From NCBI GenBank assembly GCA_937901525.1, contig CALDHX010000040.1, positions 1-14,727 of the forward strand: a DNA stretch of 14,727 nt. Reading direction: 5' to 3'. A program made the translations under genes and the position numbers. Positions 8,552 to 14,727 of the stretch are shown here, in pieces (the stretch's first letter is position 1; each line of letters opens with the position of its first letter). This DNA comes from an uncultured Bacteroidales bacterium. GTDB taxonomy: Bacteria; Bacteroidota; Bacteroidia; Bacteroidales; P3. A model generated the notes under the pieces. It searched no databases, had not been told where the DNA came from, and worked only from the letters and a program-made list of their open reading frames with translations.

Positions 8552-9208
8552 ATGTACATACACAAAGAAGGATACAAAATTAGTATTTCGATTATAATAA
8601 TTACAATCTTAGCATTAGTTGCTATGTTCTGTTTTATAAAAGAATGGAACGTGTTTTGGTGGTTGCTAATTGCAGGATTATTGATATTTGATTTTGTAAT
8701 AATTAGATTTTTTAGAATTCCATCAAGAGATTTAGCCTCAAATCCAAATCAAGTCATTGCATCGGCAGACGGAACAATAGTTGTAGTAGAAAAAGTCTTT
8801 GAACCAGAAGTTTTAAAGACAGAATGTATTCAAATTTCTACCTTTATGTCGCCAAATAACGTTCACGTAAATCGCTATCCCGTATCAGGAAAAGTAGTTT
8901 ACGTTAATTATCATTCAGGACGCTATCTAATAGCAAAGCACCCTAAAAGTTCAACCTTAAATGAACGTACAACAGTTTGCGTAGAGACTGAAAAAGGACA
9001 AAGAATCGTAATAAGACAAATTGCAGGAGCTTTGGCAAGAAGAATTGTCTGCTATGCACAAGAAGGAGATGTTGTAAAACAAGGTGAAGAATTAGGATTT
9101 ATAAAATTTGGCTCACGAGTAGATTTATTTATTCCAATTGACTCTCAAGTACACGCTGAATTAGAAGATAAAGTCAAAGGAGGAATTTCAATTCTTGCAA
9201 GTATATGA
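8552..9208 (+). CDS. psd: Phosphatidylserine decarboxylase proenzyme (short form)
   Basis: Psd removes CO2 from phosphatidylserine to give phosphatidylethanolamine. The 218-residue product has two membrane segments near the N-terminus (about 10-28 and 35-52). Conserved blocks follow: SADGTIVVVE (Asp73), MSPNNVHVNRYPVSG (His105) and FIKFGSRVDLFIP. The enzyme cleaves itself between Gly187 and Ser188 and turns the Ser into the pyruvoyl cofactor, leaving a short alpha chain of about 31 residues. The FGS site and the length match the short Psd-related family common in Bacteroidota rather than the longer LGST enzymes of Enterobacteria. The gene overlaps the next one by ATGA at 9205-9208. A phosphatidylserine synthase gene, which would supply the substrate, is not in this window. 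Confidence 0.93.
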   Translation: MYIHKEGYKISISIIIITILALVAMFCFIKEWNVFWWLLIAGLLIFDFVIIRFFRIPSRDLASNPNQVIASADGTIVVVEKVFEPEVLKTECIQISTFMSPNNVHVNRYPVSGKVVYVNYHSGRYLIAKHPKSSTLNERTTVCVETEKGQRIVIRQIAGALARRIVCYAQEGDVVKQGEELGFIKFGSRVDLFIPIDSQVHAELEDKVKGGISILASI

Positions 9209-9906
9209 GCATAGAATTAGAAAAGCAAATACTTTTTGAAGACAATCATATAATTATCCTCAACAAACTCTCTTCCCAAATCGTACATTCCGACAAGACA
9301 GGTGATGTTTCGTTAGAGGAAATGGTGAAACATTATCTTAAAACAAAGTATAACAAACCCGGAAACGTTTATTGCGGATTAGTTCATCGCTTAGACCGTC
9401 CTGTAAGTGGCGTTGTGATGTTTGCAAAAACAGAAAAAGCCCTTGTTCGTCTTAATAAAATGATGAAAGAACACCAAATCCATAAAACATATTGGGCAAT
9501 AGTTCGCAATAATAATATAAAACCCAAAGCAACGTTGGTAAATTTCCTTATTCGTAACGAAAAACAAAACAAAACCTACGTTACAAAAGACACAAACAAA
9601 GGAAAATATGCCGAATTGGACTATGAAGTTTTAGCAAAAGGGGATAACTATCAACTATTGCAAGTAAATCTAAAAACAGGACGACATCATCAAATAAGAG
9701 TTCAATTATCTAATATAGGTTGTCCAATAAAAGGCGATTTAAAATACGGATTTGAACGCAGTAATAAAGATGCCTCAATATCACTCCACGCAAGGCAGTT
9801 AGAATTTCTTCACCCCGTAAAAAAAGAACAAATAAAAATCATCGCCCCACTGCCAAAGGATTCTTTATGGCAATGGTTTGATGAAACATTAAATTCTATG
9901 GAGTAG
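9205..9906 (+). CDS. RluA-family pseudouridine synthase
   Basis: Enzymes of this family isomerise specific uridines in 23S rRNA or tRNA to pseudouridine. The 233-residue product carries the catalytic block VHRLDRPVSGVVMFAKT at about 60-76, with the nucleophile Asp64, and the later GRHHQIRVQLSNIGCPIKGD block. It has no N-terminal S4 RNA-binding domain, so it is closer to the short RluA or TruC-like members than to RluC or RluD; the target base cannot be read from sequence. Translation is probably coupled to psd through the ATGA overlap. It is last in the operon and faces the lipoprotein gene across 21 bases. No terminator hairpin is visible in that gap. Confidence 0.93.
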   Translation: MSIELEKQILFEDNHIIILNKLSSQIVHSDKTGDVSLEEMVKHYLKTKYNKPGNVYCGLVHRLDRPVSGVVMFAKTEKALVRLNKMMKEHQIHKTYWAIVRNNNIKPKATLVNFLIRNEKQNKTYVTKDTNKGKYAELDYEVLAKGDNYQLLQVNLKTGRHHQIRVQLSNIGCPIKGDLKYGFERSNKDASISLHARQLEFLHPVKKEQIKIIAPLPKDSLWQWFDETLNSME

Positions 9907-9927
9907 GCTTAATAACGGATATTGTAT

Positions 9928-10773
9928 TTATTCGTCAATTTTGATTAATTGCTTTTTCCCGTTTATGATTTTATAATGATAGATAGTTGGCTCACAAGAT
10001 TCGTATTTCATACCCTTTGTATGCTCCCAATCATATTCTTCTATTTCTTTCAACTCTATTGAAGAATTAGAACTATTCAATCCATATATTTCATAACCAC
10101 TTATTCTCATATCTATTCCCAAAGGAACTTTTATTGTTTTATTAACGGTATCAAACTCTGTATAATCATCAAGTTTATCAAATACACCACCTTTAATTGG
10201 CAGCAAACTATGTTCTCCATCAGATAGATTGATTTTGTAAGCCTTGTAAGCGTGATGATTTTTATAACCCATACCTTCCCACTGACAAATTACAAGTTCT
10301 TTTTTGTCATCAAAATCTATATCAAAAAAGAAAAATGGAGATTGATTAGCATTAAGAGTATTGTTTTGAGTCATTTCAAAAGCAATGTAATTTGTTTCTA
10401 TAATCAATCCATATCTATCATGAACAAAATAATCAATCAAATTATAATCAGCAAAGCAATCAGCATTAATAACTAATTTTTGTTTGCTATTAGAGAAAGT
10501 TAAAATAGCTTTCCTACCCATAATATCAGATTTGTACTCATCATGAATTGAATCTTTGGGGATTTTAACAAACACATCAAAGCTATTAACCTTTTGTTTG
10601 TACTTAATAGCAGTATAAGACAAATCACAAGAATCAACAATTTCGTATTTTTTAGCTTCGATATTGGAATCCAGATTTGAATCCTTAGTTGCATAAGACT
10701 CTTTAATATTTGTATTTTGCTTGCAAGCCACAAATACCAAACAACAAACTAATAATAAAAAGCATTTTTTCAT
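9928..10773 (-). CDS. Putative lipoprotein of unknown function
   Basis: From the ATG at 10773 the product has 281 residues and begins with a lipoprotein signal, MKKCFLLLVCCLVFVAC, so Cys17 would be lipidated. Lys follows the Cys, but no acidic export signal comes after it, so surface display is not assured. The mature part is mostly beta-rich and charged. It contains FFFFDIDFDDKKELVICQWEG, which resembles the DxDxDGxxEL calcium-site-like motif in small secreted proteins of Bacteroidota. I do not recognise a family. A TTG at 10794 would add seven residues, but it lies in the TAACTTTG promoter box and would spoil the signal peptide, so I reject it. The gene stands alone and converges on the operon at its left. 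Confidence 0.78.
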   Translation of the reverse strand: MKKCFLLLVCCLVFVACKQNTNIKESYATKDSNLDSNIEAKKYEIVDSCDLSYTAIKYKQKVNSFDVFVKIPKDSIHDEYKSDIMGRKAILTFSNSKQKLVINADCFADYNLIDYFVHDRYGLIIETNYIAFEMTQNNTLNANQSPFFFFDIDFDDKKELVICQWEGMGYKNHHAYKAYKINLSDGEHSLLPIKGGVFDKLDDYTEFDTVNKTIKVPLGIDMRISGYEIYGLNSSNSSIELKEIEEYDWEHTKGMKYESCEPTIYHYKIINGKKQLIKIDE

Positions 10774-10791
10774 TGTCTCACATTTTTTTTG

Positions 10792-10799
10792 CAAAGTTA
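10792..10799 (-). promoter_or_regulatory. TAnnTTTG -7 box for the lipoprotein gene
   Basis: Read on the minus strand this is TAACTTTG, an exact match to TAnnTTTG, placed 18 bases before the ATG at 10773. It leaves a leader of only about 10-14 bases. I see no TTTG -33 box at the usual distance. The flanking stretch to about 10940 is plain AT-rich DNA in which I see nothing else. Confidence 0.5.
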
Positions 10800-10940
10800 A
10801 TATATAATTGCCTTGTGATATACATTATTTATAATAAAATATAATAGTATATAAATTTTTTAGTATTGGTAACTACAATAAGTCGATAAAATAAATATAG
10901 TAAATGAAATAAAAATCTAAAGAATCTTCATTATAATAAA

Positions 10941-11055
10941 CATACTCAAAAAAACGTATTTTTTAAGCATGAAATGAATAACGTGCTCAAATTTTTAAGT
11001 TTTTTGAGCACGTTATTCATTATATGTTCAAGAAAAGGTTATTTCTTGAACATAT
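10941..11055 (-). repeat. Three back-to-back hairpins after the BspA-like gene
   Basis: Read on the minus strand after the stop at 11066, three inverted repeats follow with 0-1 base between them. Hairpin A has arms 11042-11055 and 11022-11035 (14 bp, perfect, 6-base loop). Hairpin B has arms 11003-11021 and 10973-10991 (19 bp, perfect, 11-base loop; core ATGAATAACGTGCTCAAA). Hairpin C spans 10971-10941 (13 pairs with two G-U, 5-base loop). The two imperfect pairs of C are G-U on the minus strand but A-C on the plus strand, which suggests it acts as minus-strand RNA. Possible roles are transcript end protection, termination or a separate small RNA. Confidence 0.8.
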
Positions 11056-11067
11056 TTTTGTTTTTTT
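11022..11067 (+). terminator. Possible plus-strand terminator (hairpin A plus T-run)
   Basis: The 14-bp perfect hairpin at 11022-11055 is followed on the plus strand by TTTTTGTTTTTTT up to 11067, the form of an intrinsic terminator. It would stop read-through of the plus-strand operon before it runs antisense into the BspA-like gene. On the minus strand, the sense of the gene it abuts, no U-run follows. Confidence 0.4.
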
Positions 11068-12256
11068 ACTCCTTAATCACTTTTCGCATTATTGCCTTGT
11101 CGTTATTAGTTAGTCGCAAATAATAAGCACCTGCTGGCAACGATTCAATGTTTATTGTCTTTGCATTAGAGAAAGTAAAGATTGTTTTTCCTATTAGGTC
11201 TATTACTTCTATTTTTTCTATTGCTTGACTGAAAGTAATTTCGCTTTTTGTAGGGTTAGGGAAGAAAGAAATGCTTTCTGTTTCTGCTTCTAATAAAGAA
11301 GATTCATCTATTAAAGCAAAGATTGCAGTGAAAGAAGTGTCGCTTGTAAGTGCAACCGTTCTTGGATTGTCTGTATTTCCGTCATTCCAAATTCCAAATC
11401 TATAACCCTCGTTTGCAGTTGCAGTAAGCGTACCGGTAGAGCAATCACTCTCAACAGCAACCGAGCCAAACGTTTCGTCATTTACAGATACCTCAACGTT
11501 ATATCCACTCTCCGAAATTCTGCCTGCAAAAAACATATTCCATGTAGAAGTAGAATAATCCTCCAAACTACCACAAGGAACATTCAAACTTGCAATATTA
11601 GGATTAGGGAAAACAGTATTGTCCGCAAGAACCGGAGGAATAGTTGCTAAGCAAGTAACATTCTGTAAGGAAGAACAACCTTCAAACGCTTTATTTCCAA
11701 TAGAAGTAACATTATTACCAATATTAACAGAAGTTAAAGAAGATAATTCTTTAGCAAAATGGTTTGGTACTCTTTGCACACTATCACCAATGTTTATTGT
11801 AGTTATAGGACAATCAAAGAAAGGTGAAAGATTATAAAAATCATTACAATTTATAGCATTAAAGTTTAATGTATTTAAACTACTGCAATTATAGAAAGCA
11901 TCATATCCAATATAAGTAAGACTATTACCAATACTAATATAAGTTAAACTTCTGCAATTATAGAACGCATCGTTTCCGATAGAAATAACACTATTAGCAA
12001 TAGTAACAGAAGTTAAACTACTACAATTATAGAAAGCCCATTCTTCAATAGAAGTAACACTATAAGTTGTTTCGTTATAAGTTACTGTTTCGGGAATGTT
12101 TGCGGTTGTGATTGATAAATTTGCATCATGAACTTCTACTTGCGGTGGATTTGTTGATATTACTCCATAGGTTAAATCTCCTATTGTAAAAGTTGATTGT
12201 GCCAAAAGCACGTTTGCACAAAGTAGAGTGCAAATTAAAAGTAATGTTCTTTTCAT
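11066..12256 (-). CDS. BspA-like leucine-rich-repeat surface protein with T9SS sorting domain
   Basis: The 396-residue product has a signal peptide (MKRTLLLICTLLCANVLLAQ, likely cut near residue 19). Residues about 64-200 hold BspA/TpLRR-type leucine-rich repeats of 23 residues, with AFYNC at 74, 97 and 120 and AFEGC at 190. Residues about 251-314 form a divergent InlB-B-type repeat (GTLTATANEGYRFGIWNDG, then NPRTVALTSDTSFTAIF). Residues about 327-396 are a T9SS type A sorting domain: FFPNPTKSEI, then IEVIDLIGKTIF and LPAGAYYLRL. It is therefore probably exported by the Sec route and then type IX secretion, and attached to the cell surface or released; BspA relatives bind host proteins or surfaces. 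It is a small family member. Its promoter lies about 250 bases upstream, so it has a long structured leader. Confidence 0.9.
   Translation of the reverse strand: MKRTLLLICTLLCANVLLAQSTFTIGDLTYGVISTNPPQVEVHDANLSITTANIPETVTYNETTYSVTSIEEWAFYNCSSLTSVTIANSVISIGNDAFYNCRSLTYISIGNSLTYIGYDAFYNCSSLNTLNFNAINCNDFYNLSPFFDCPITTINIGDSVQRVPNHFAKELSSLTSVNIGNNVTSIGNKAFEGCSSLQNVTCLATIPPVLADNTVFPNPNIASLNVPCGSLEDYSTSTWNMFFAGRISESGYNVEVSVNDETFGSVAVESDCSTGTLTATANEGYRFGIWNDGNTDNPRTVALTSDTSFTAIFALIDESSLLEAETESISFFPNPTKSEITFSQAIEKIEVIDLIGKTIFTFSNAKTINIESLPAGAYYLRLTNNDKAIMRKVIKE
11831..12037 (-). repeat. 69-bp internal repeats in the LRR region
   Basis: Units start at 12037, 11968 and 11899 (minus strand), each opening with the AFYNC codons. 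The first two units match along most of their length; the third diverges after AFYNCSSL. Near-identical DNA shows recent unit duplication, and recombination could change the repeat number in steps of 23 residues. Confidence 0.85.
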
Positions 12257-12303
12257 TTTGTTAATTTTTTTATGTTTTTAATTCTTTTATTGCTTAATGA
12301 AAA

Positions 12304-12486
12304 GACATTAAAAAAGACGTGGACTTTGTCTTATAGTTATATGAGGTCTTGGACTACCTGTTCGCTAAAATAAGAAAAGCCCACGATATACTCGTGAGCG
12401 TTTTCTGCTTTTCTTTTTAGCGAACTATTATGAAAGTGTCCAAGTTTCATATAGCTAAAAATAAGCAAAAACGCTTTTTTATTGTC
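12304..12486 (-). repeat. 183-bp imperfect palindrome in the leader of the BspA-like gene
   Basis: The outer ends are GACATTAAAAAAG (12304-12316) and CTTTTTTATTGTC (12474-12486), inverted with one mismatch. Further inward, AGTTATATGA pairs with TCATATAGCT (one non-pair), CTTGGAC pairs with GTCCAAG, and the long inner stem GTTCGCTAAAA(TA)AGAAAAGC at 12360-12380 pairs with 12407-12425, with a 2-base bulge. A small CACGA/TCGTG hairpin sits at the centre. It lies wholly between a strong minus-strand promoter and the ATG at 12256, so it should be transcribed as 5' leader RNA. It could be a regulatory RNA, a separate small RNA or a MITE-like insertion. No known riboswitch was recognised. Confidence 0.8.
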
Positions 12487-12502
12487 ATTAAATTTCTGCA
12501 CA

Positions 12503-12533
12503 CAAAGGTATAACAAATTTTTAAAAGCACAAA
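12503..12533 (-). promoter_or_regulatory. Promoter for the BspA-like gene and its leader
   Basis: On the minus strand TTTG (12533-12530), exactly 19 bases, then TACCTTTG (12510-12503) give the Bacteroidota housekeeping consensus TTTG-N19-TAnnTTTG. Transcription should start near 12497, leaving about 240 bases of leader. An inverted repeat AGCAC/GTGCT (12526-12530 and 12542-12546) overlaps the -33 box and might be an operator. Confidence 0.75.
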
Positions 12534-12663
12534 AATTTGGCGTGCTAAGTTTTTGCACTGATCTCAAAAGAAAGAATACATGTAAATGAAAGAAGAATCT
12601 AAAAAAATCTTTCTGTTATAAATATATTACTATTTCTTTGTTATTATTTATATTATTATTCAT

Positions 12664-12741
12664 GTCCTACATTTAAATTGACACCCCTTGTGAAGTTAAA
12701 TTGATACCCCTTGTAAGTTTAAATTTACACCCCTTTTTAAG
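12664..12741. mobile_element. Three 23-bp tandem repeats, possible IS21-like terminus
   Basis: Starting from TGTCCTACAT, three 23-bp units follow at 12673-12695, 12696-12718 and 12719-12741. Each carries TTAAATT(G/T)A(C/T)ACCCCTT at the same phase. IS21-family elements have ends that start with TG and hold several such repeats, often with AAATTGAC followed by a run of C. I recall this pattern but cannot search for it. No transposase gene and no second end are in the window, so this would be a solo end or relic. The alternative is a set of protein-binding sites. Confidence 0.4.
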
Positions 12742-12833
12742 AGAGAAAAAAAAGCAAAGAAAAAACTCAAAAAAGCAAAGAAAAATTTTAAAAATCCTAA
12801 GGAAAATTCTAAAAAAGTAAAGAAAAAAAATAA
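12742..12833. other. A-rich low-complexity stretch
   Basis: Between the 23-bp repeats and the argF terminator the plus strand is almost pure purine, with repeats of AAAAGCAAAGAAAAA. I see no gene here. The frame open on the opposite strand reads only Phe/Leu low-complexity sequence. The other stretch of this intergenic region, 12547-12663, is also gene-free and AT-rich. Confidence 0.6.
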
Positions 12834-12870
12834 AAAAATAAGGGAAGAATTAAATTCCTCCCTTATTTTT
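12834..12870 (-). terminator. Intrinsic terminator of the arcC-argF operon
   Basis: AAAAATAAGGGA (12834-12845) pairs with TCCCTTATTTTT (12859-12870). One mismatch and a GAATT/AATTC extension close the loop. It lies 18 bases after the argF stop and is followed on the minus strand by a long T-rich run. The T-run on the other side could also let it work on the plus strand. Confidence 0.88.
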
Positions 12871-12888
12871 ATTAAGATTGCAAAGCAA

Positions 12889-13890
12889 TTAGTCGCCAAG
12901 TGTTGCAACCATAACTGCTTTTATTGTATGCATACGGTTTTCTGCTTCATCGAATACGATAGAGTTTTCACTTTCAAAAACTTCTTCTGTAACTTCAACT
13001 CCGTCTAAGCCGAATTGTTTGTAAACATCACGACCTACTTGTGTTTCTAAGTTGTGGTAAGCAGGTAAGCAGTGCATAAATTTACATTTTGGATTACCTG
13101 TCATTTCCATCATTTCTTTATTTACTTGGTAAGGTTTCAATAAAGCGATTCTTTCAGCCCAAACTTCTGCTGGTTCTCCCATTGATACCCATACATCAGT
13201 GTATAAGAAATCACAACCTTTAACACCTTCTGCTACATTGTCAGTTATAGTTAATGTAGCACCAGTTTCTTTTGCTATTTCTTGGCAAGTAGCAACTAAT
13301 TCTGCATCTGGTTGTAATCCTTTAGGAGCAACGATTCTTACATCCATTCCCATTTTTACTCCACCTACCATAAGAGAGTTACCCATGTTGTAACGAGCAT
13401 CTCCAATGTAAGCATAAGAAACTTTATTCAATGGTTTGTCAGTATGTTCCATCATTGTAAGGAAGTCAGCCAAGATTTGAGTTGGGTGAAACTCGTTTGT
13501 AAGACCATTCCATACAGGAACACCAGCGTGTTGTGCTAATTCTTCAACGATTTTTTGTTCAAAACCACGATATTCTATACCATCAAACATTCTACCCAAT
13601 ACACGAGCAGTGTCAGCCATAGATTCTTTAACTCCGATTTGAGAACCAGAAGGTCCAAGGTAAGTAACGTGAGCTCCTTGGTCGTGAGCAGCTACTTCAA
13701 ACGCACAACGAGTACGAGTAGATGTCTTTTCAAAAATCAAAGCTATGTTTTTACCTTTTAATCTTGGTTGTTCAGTGCCTGCATATTTAGCTCTTTTTAA
13801 ATCTCTTGCTAAATCCAACATATATTGAATTTCTTTTGGAGTGAAATCCAATAATTTCAAAAAGTTTCTGTTTCTTAAATTAAATCCCAT
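12889..13890 (-). CDS. argF: Ornithine carbamoyltransferase
   Basis: The enzyme interconverts ornithine plus carbamoyl phosphate with citrulline plus phosphate. The 333-residue product has the full set of motifs: carbamoyl-phosphate loop STRTR (57-61), HPTQ (135-138), the DVWVSMGE ornithine loop (232-239) and the catalytic HCLPA (273-277). The length is normal. It follows carbamate kinase by 28 bases and ends in a strong terminator. The pairing favours a catabolic (ArcB) role in which citrulline is split and the carbamoyl phosphate yields ATP. With no arginine deiminase in view an anabolic role cannot be excluded, so the symbol arcB is equally possible. Its DNA is less AT-rich and uses more uniform codons than the neighbouring accessory genes, as in a highly expressed gene. 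Confidence 0.95.
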   Translation of the reverse strand: MGFNLRNRNFLKLLDFTPKEIQYMLDLARDLKRAKYAGTEQPRLKGKNIALIFEKTSTRTRCAFEVAAHDQGAHVTYLGPSGSQIGVKESMADTARVLGRMFDGIEYRGFEQKIVEELAQHAGVPVWNGLTNEFHPTQILADFLTMMEHTDKPLNKVSYAYIGDARYNMGNSLMVGGVKMGMDVRIVAPKGLQPDAELVATCQEIAKETGATLTITDNVAEGVKGCDFLYTDVWVSMGEPAEVWAERIALLKPYQVNKEMMEMTGNPKCKFMHCLPAYHNLETQVGRDVYKQFGLDGVEVTEEVFESENSIVFDEAENRMHTIKAVMVATLGD

Positions 13891-13918
13891 AATTAAAAAA
13901 TTTTAATTGTTTATGTAA

Positions 13919-14727
13919 TTACTCTTTTACTATTCTTGTTCCGCAAGATGGATTAGAAAGTTGTCCTGCTTCTGTAATGATACATTCTTTTCCACCATTC
14001 TTTACGAAGTGTAAAGCTGCTCTTACTTTTGGTGCCATTGAGCCTTCTCCAAATTGTCCTTGAGCAAGTAATTCTTCTGCTTCAGCAACAGTGATTACAT
14101 CTAAGGCTTTTTCGTTTGGTTGGCGGAAATTGATATATACCTTAGGAACATCTGTAAGGATATAGAACTCATCTGCTCCGATTTCAACGGCTGTTAATGC
14201 AGAAGCAAGGTCTTTGTCGATTACAGCTTCAACTCCTCTAACTCCGTTTTCTTCTACAACAGGTATTCCGCCACCTCCAACAGTTACAACTACATTTCCT
14301 TCTAATGCAAGTTGCTTTACAATTTCAATATTGTTTACTTTAAGAGGCTTAGGTGAAGCAACAACCTTACGATATTTATCGCTTTTTGAATCTTTTGCAT
14401 ATTTTGCTCCTGTTTCAGCGGCAAAAGCATCAGCTTCTTCCTTAGTATAATAAGGTCCAACTGGTTTTACTGGATTTTGAAACGCAGGATCGTTTTCATC
14501 TACTACAACTTGTGTAAGTAGAGTTAAGACTTTTCTGTCTATGTTTTCTTTTGCGAAAACGTTTCTAAAACCTTGTTCAATCAAATAACCGATAGAACCT
14601 TGTGTTTCTGCAACACAAAAATCCATTGGCATAGCTTCTATATTAAAATGCTTTTTTCCACCTTCGTGTTGTAGCATTACGTTTCCAACTTGTGGACCAT
14701 TACCGTGTCCAATCACCAAATTATAAC
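13919..14727 (-). CDS. arcC: Carbamate kinase (N-terminus beyond right edge)
   Basis: Carbamate kinase transfers the phosphate of carbamoyl phosphate to ADP, giving ATP, CO2 and ammonia. The frame is open through the window edge: before LVIGHGNGPQVGN come YN, which fits the family sequence GYNLVIGHGNGPQVG. The gene therefore starts outside the window, with roughly 45 residues missing, and the in-window TTG at 14719 is not the start. Visible motifs include HGNGPQVG, CVAETQGSIGYL, VGGGGIPVV, AVIDKDLASALTA, FYILTDV and GQFGEGSMAPKV, all typical of the amino-acid-kinase fold of ArcC. The C-terminus GTRIVKE is complete. It precedes argF by 28 bases in the same operon; its promoter lies off the right side. 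Confidence 0.95.
   Translation of the reverse strand, partial: YNLVIGHGNGPQVGNVMLQHEGGKKHFNIEAMPMDFCVAETQGSIGYLIEQGFRNVFAKENIDRKVLTLLTQVVVDENDPAFQNPVKPVGPYYTKEEADAFAAETGAKYAKDSKSDKYRKVVASPKPLKVNNIEIVKQLALEGNVVVTVGGGGIPVVEENGVRGVEAVIDKDLASALTAVEIGADEFYILTDVPKVYINFRQPNEKALDVITVAEAEELLAQGQFGEGSMAPKVRAALHFVKNGGKECIITEAGQLSNPSCGTRIVKE

Noticed and set aside
9907..9927. Terminator between the pseudouridine synthase and lipoprotein genes
   Set aside because: No inverted repeat of useful length is present in the 21-base gap.
12451..12567. N-terminal part of a 76-residue minus-strand frame opening at a TTG at 12567
   Set aside because: It would start upstream of the strong promoter at 12503-12533, so the transcript cannot contain it. 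Only the 37-codon part from 12450 is worth a thought.
12673..12741. CRISPR-like reading of the three 23-bp repeats
   Set aside because: The units are directly contiguous with no spacers and differ from one another, and no cas gene is present.
12696..12908. 70-residue minus-strand frame rich in Phe and Leu
   Set aside because: It is low-complexity translation of the A-rich tract and the 23-bp repeats, and it overlaps the argF end and its terminator.

Overview
The window comes from an AT-rich member of the Bacteroidota (Bacteroidetes). The evidence is a surface protein with a type IX secretion (T9SS) C-terminal sorting domain, a FtsH of the Bacteroidota type, promoter boxes of the TAnnTTTG type, few visible Shine-Dalgarno sequences, and the order rsfS-ftsH-cdsA-psd, which I know from this phylum. 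I cannot name the genus; Bacteroidales is my best guess. No tRNA, rRNA or CRISPR array is visible.

Left block (1-5049, minus strand): a three-gene run of envelope genes. It starts with a 1023-residue periplasmic TPR protein. An outer-membrane beta-barrel without a plug domain follows 11 bases later, and a HEAT-like protein follows after another 4 bases and leaves the window at its left edge. The tight spacing suggests one transcript and a joint envelope function that I cannot name.

Central block (5227-9906, plus strand): a housekeeping operon reading away from the TPR gene. It encodes the ribosome silencing factor RsfS, the membrane protease FtsH, CDP-diacylglycerol synthase CdsA, phosphatidylserine decarboxylase Psd and an RluA-family pseudouridine synthase. 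It covers ribosome control, membrane protein quality control and phosphatidylethanolamine synthesis. A long hairpin separates ftsH from cdsA; psd and the pseudouridine synthase gene overlap by ATGA.

Accessory block (9928-12741, mostly minus strand): a small lipoprotein of unknown function with its own TAnnTTTG promoter box, then a BspA-like leucine-rich-repeat protein with a T9SS sorting domain. Unusual structured DNA sits on both sides of the BspA-like gene. At its 3' end are three back-to-back hairpins filling about 115 bases. In its 5' leader is a 183-bp imperfect palindrome just downstream of a near-perfect TTTG-N19-TAnnTTTG promoter. Further upstream lie three 23-bp tandem repeats that resemble the multi-repeat end of an IS21-like element.

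Right block (12834-14727, minus strand): carbamate kinase (cut by the window edge) followed by ornithine carbamoyltransferase and a strong terminator. The pair suggests substrate-level ATP production from citrulline or carbamoyl phosphate, although no arginine deiminase gene is in view.

The most interesting parts are the structured elements around the BspA-like gene and the TPR/barrel pair. I see no clear defence or biosynthetic system.
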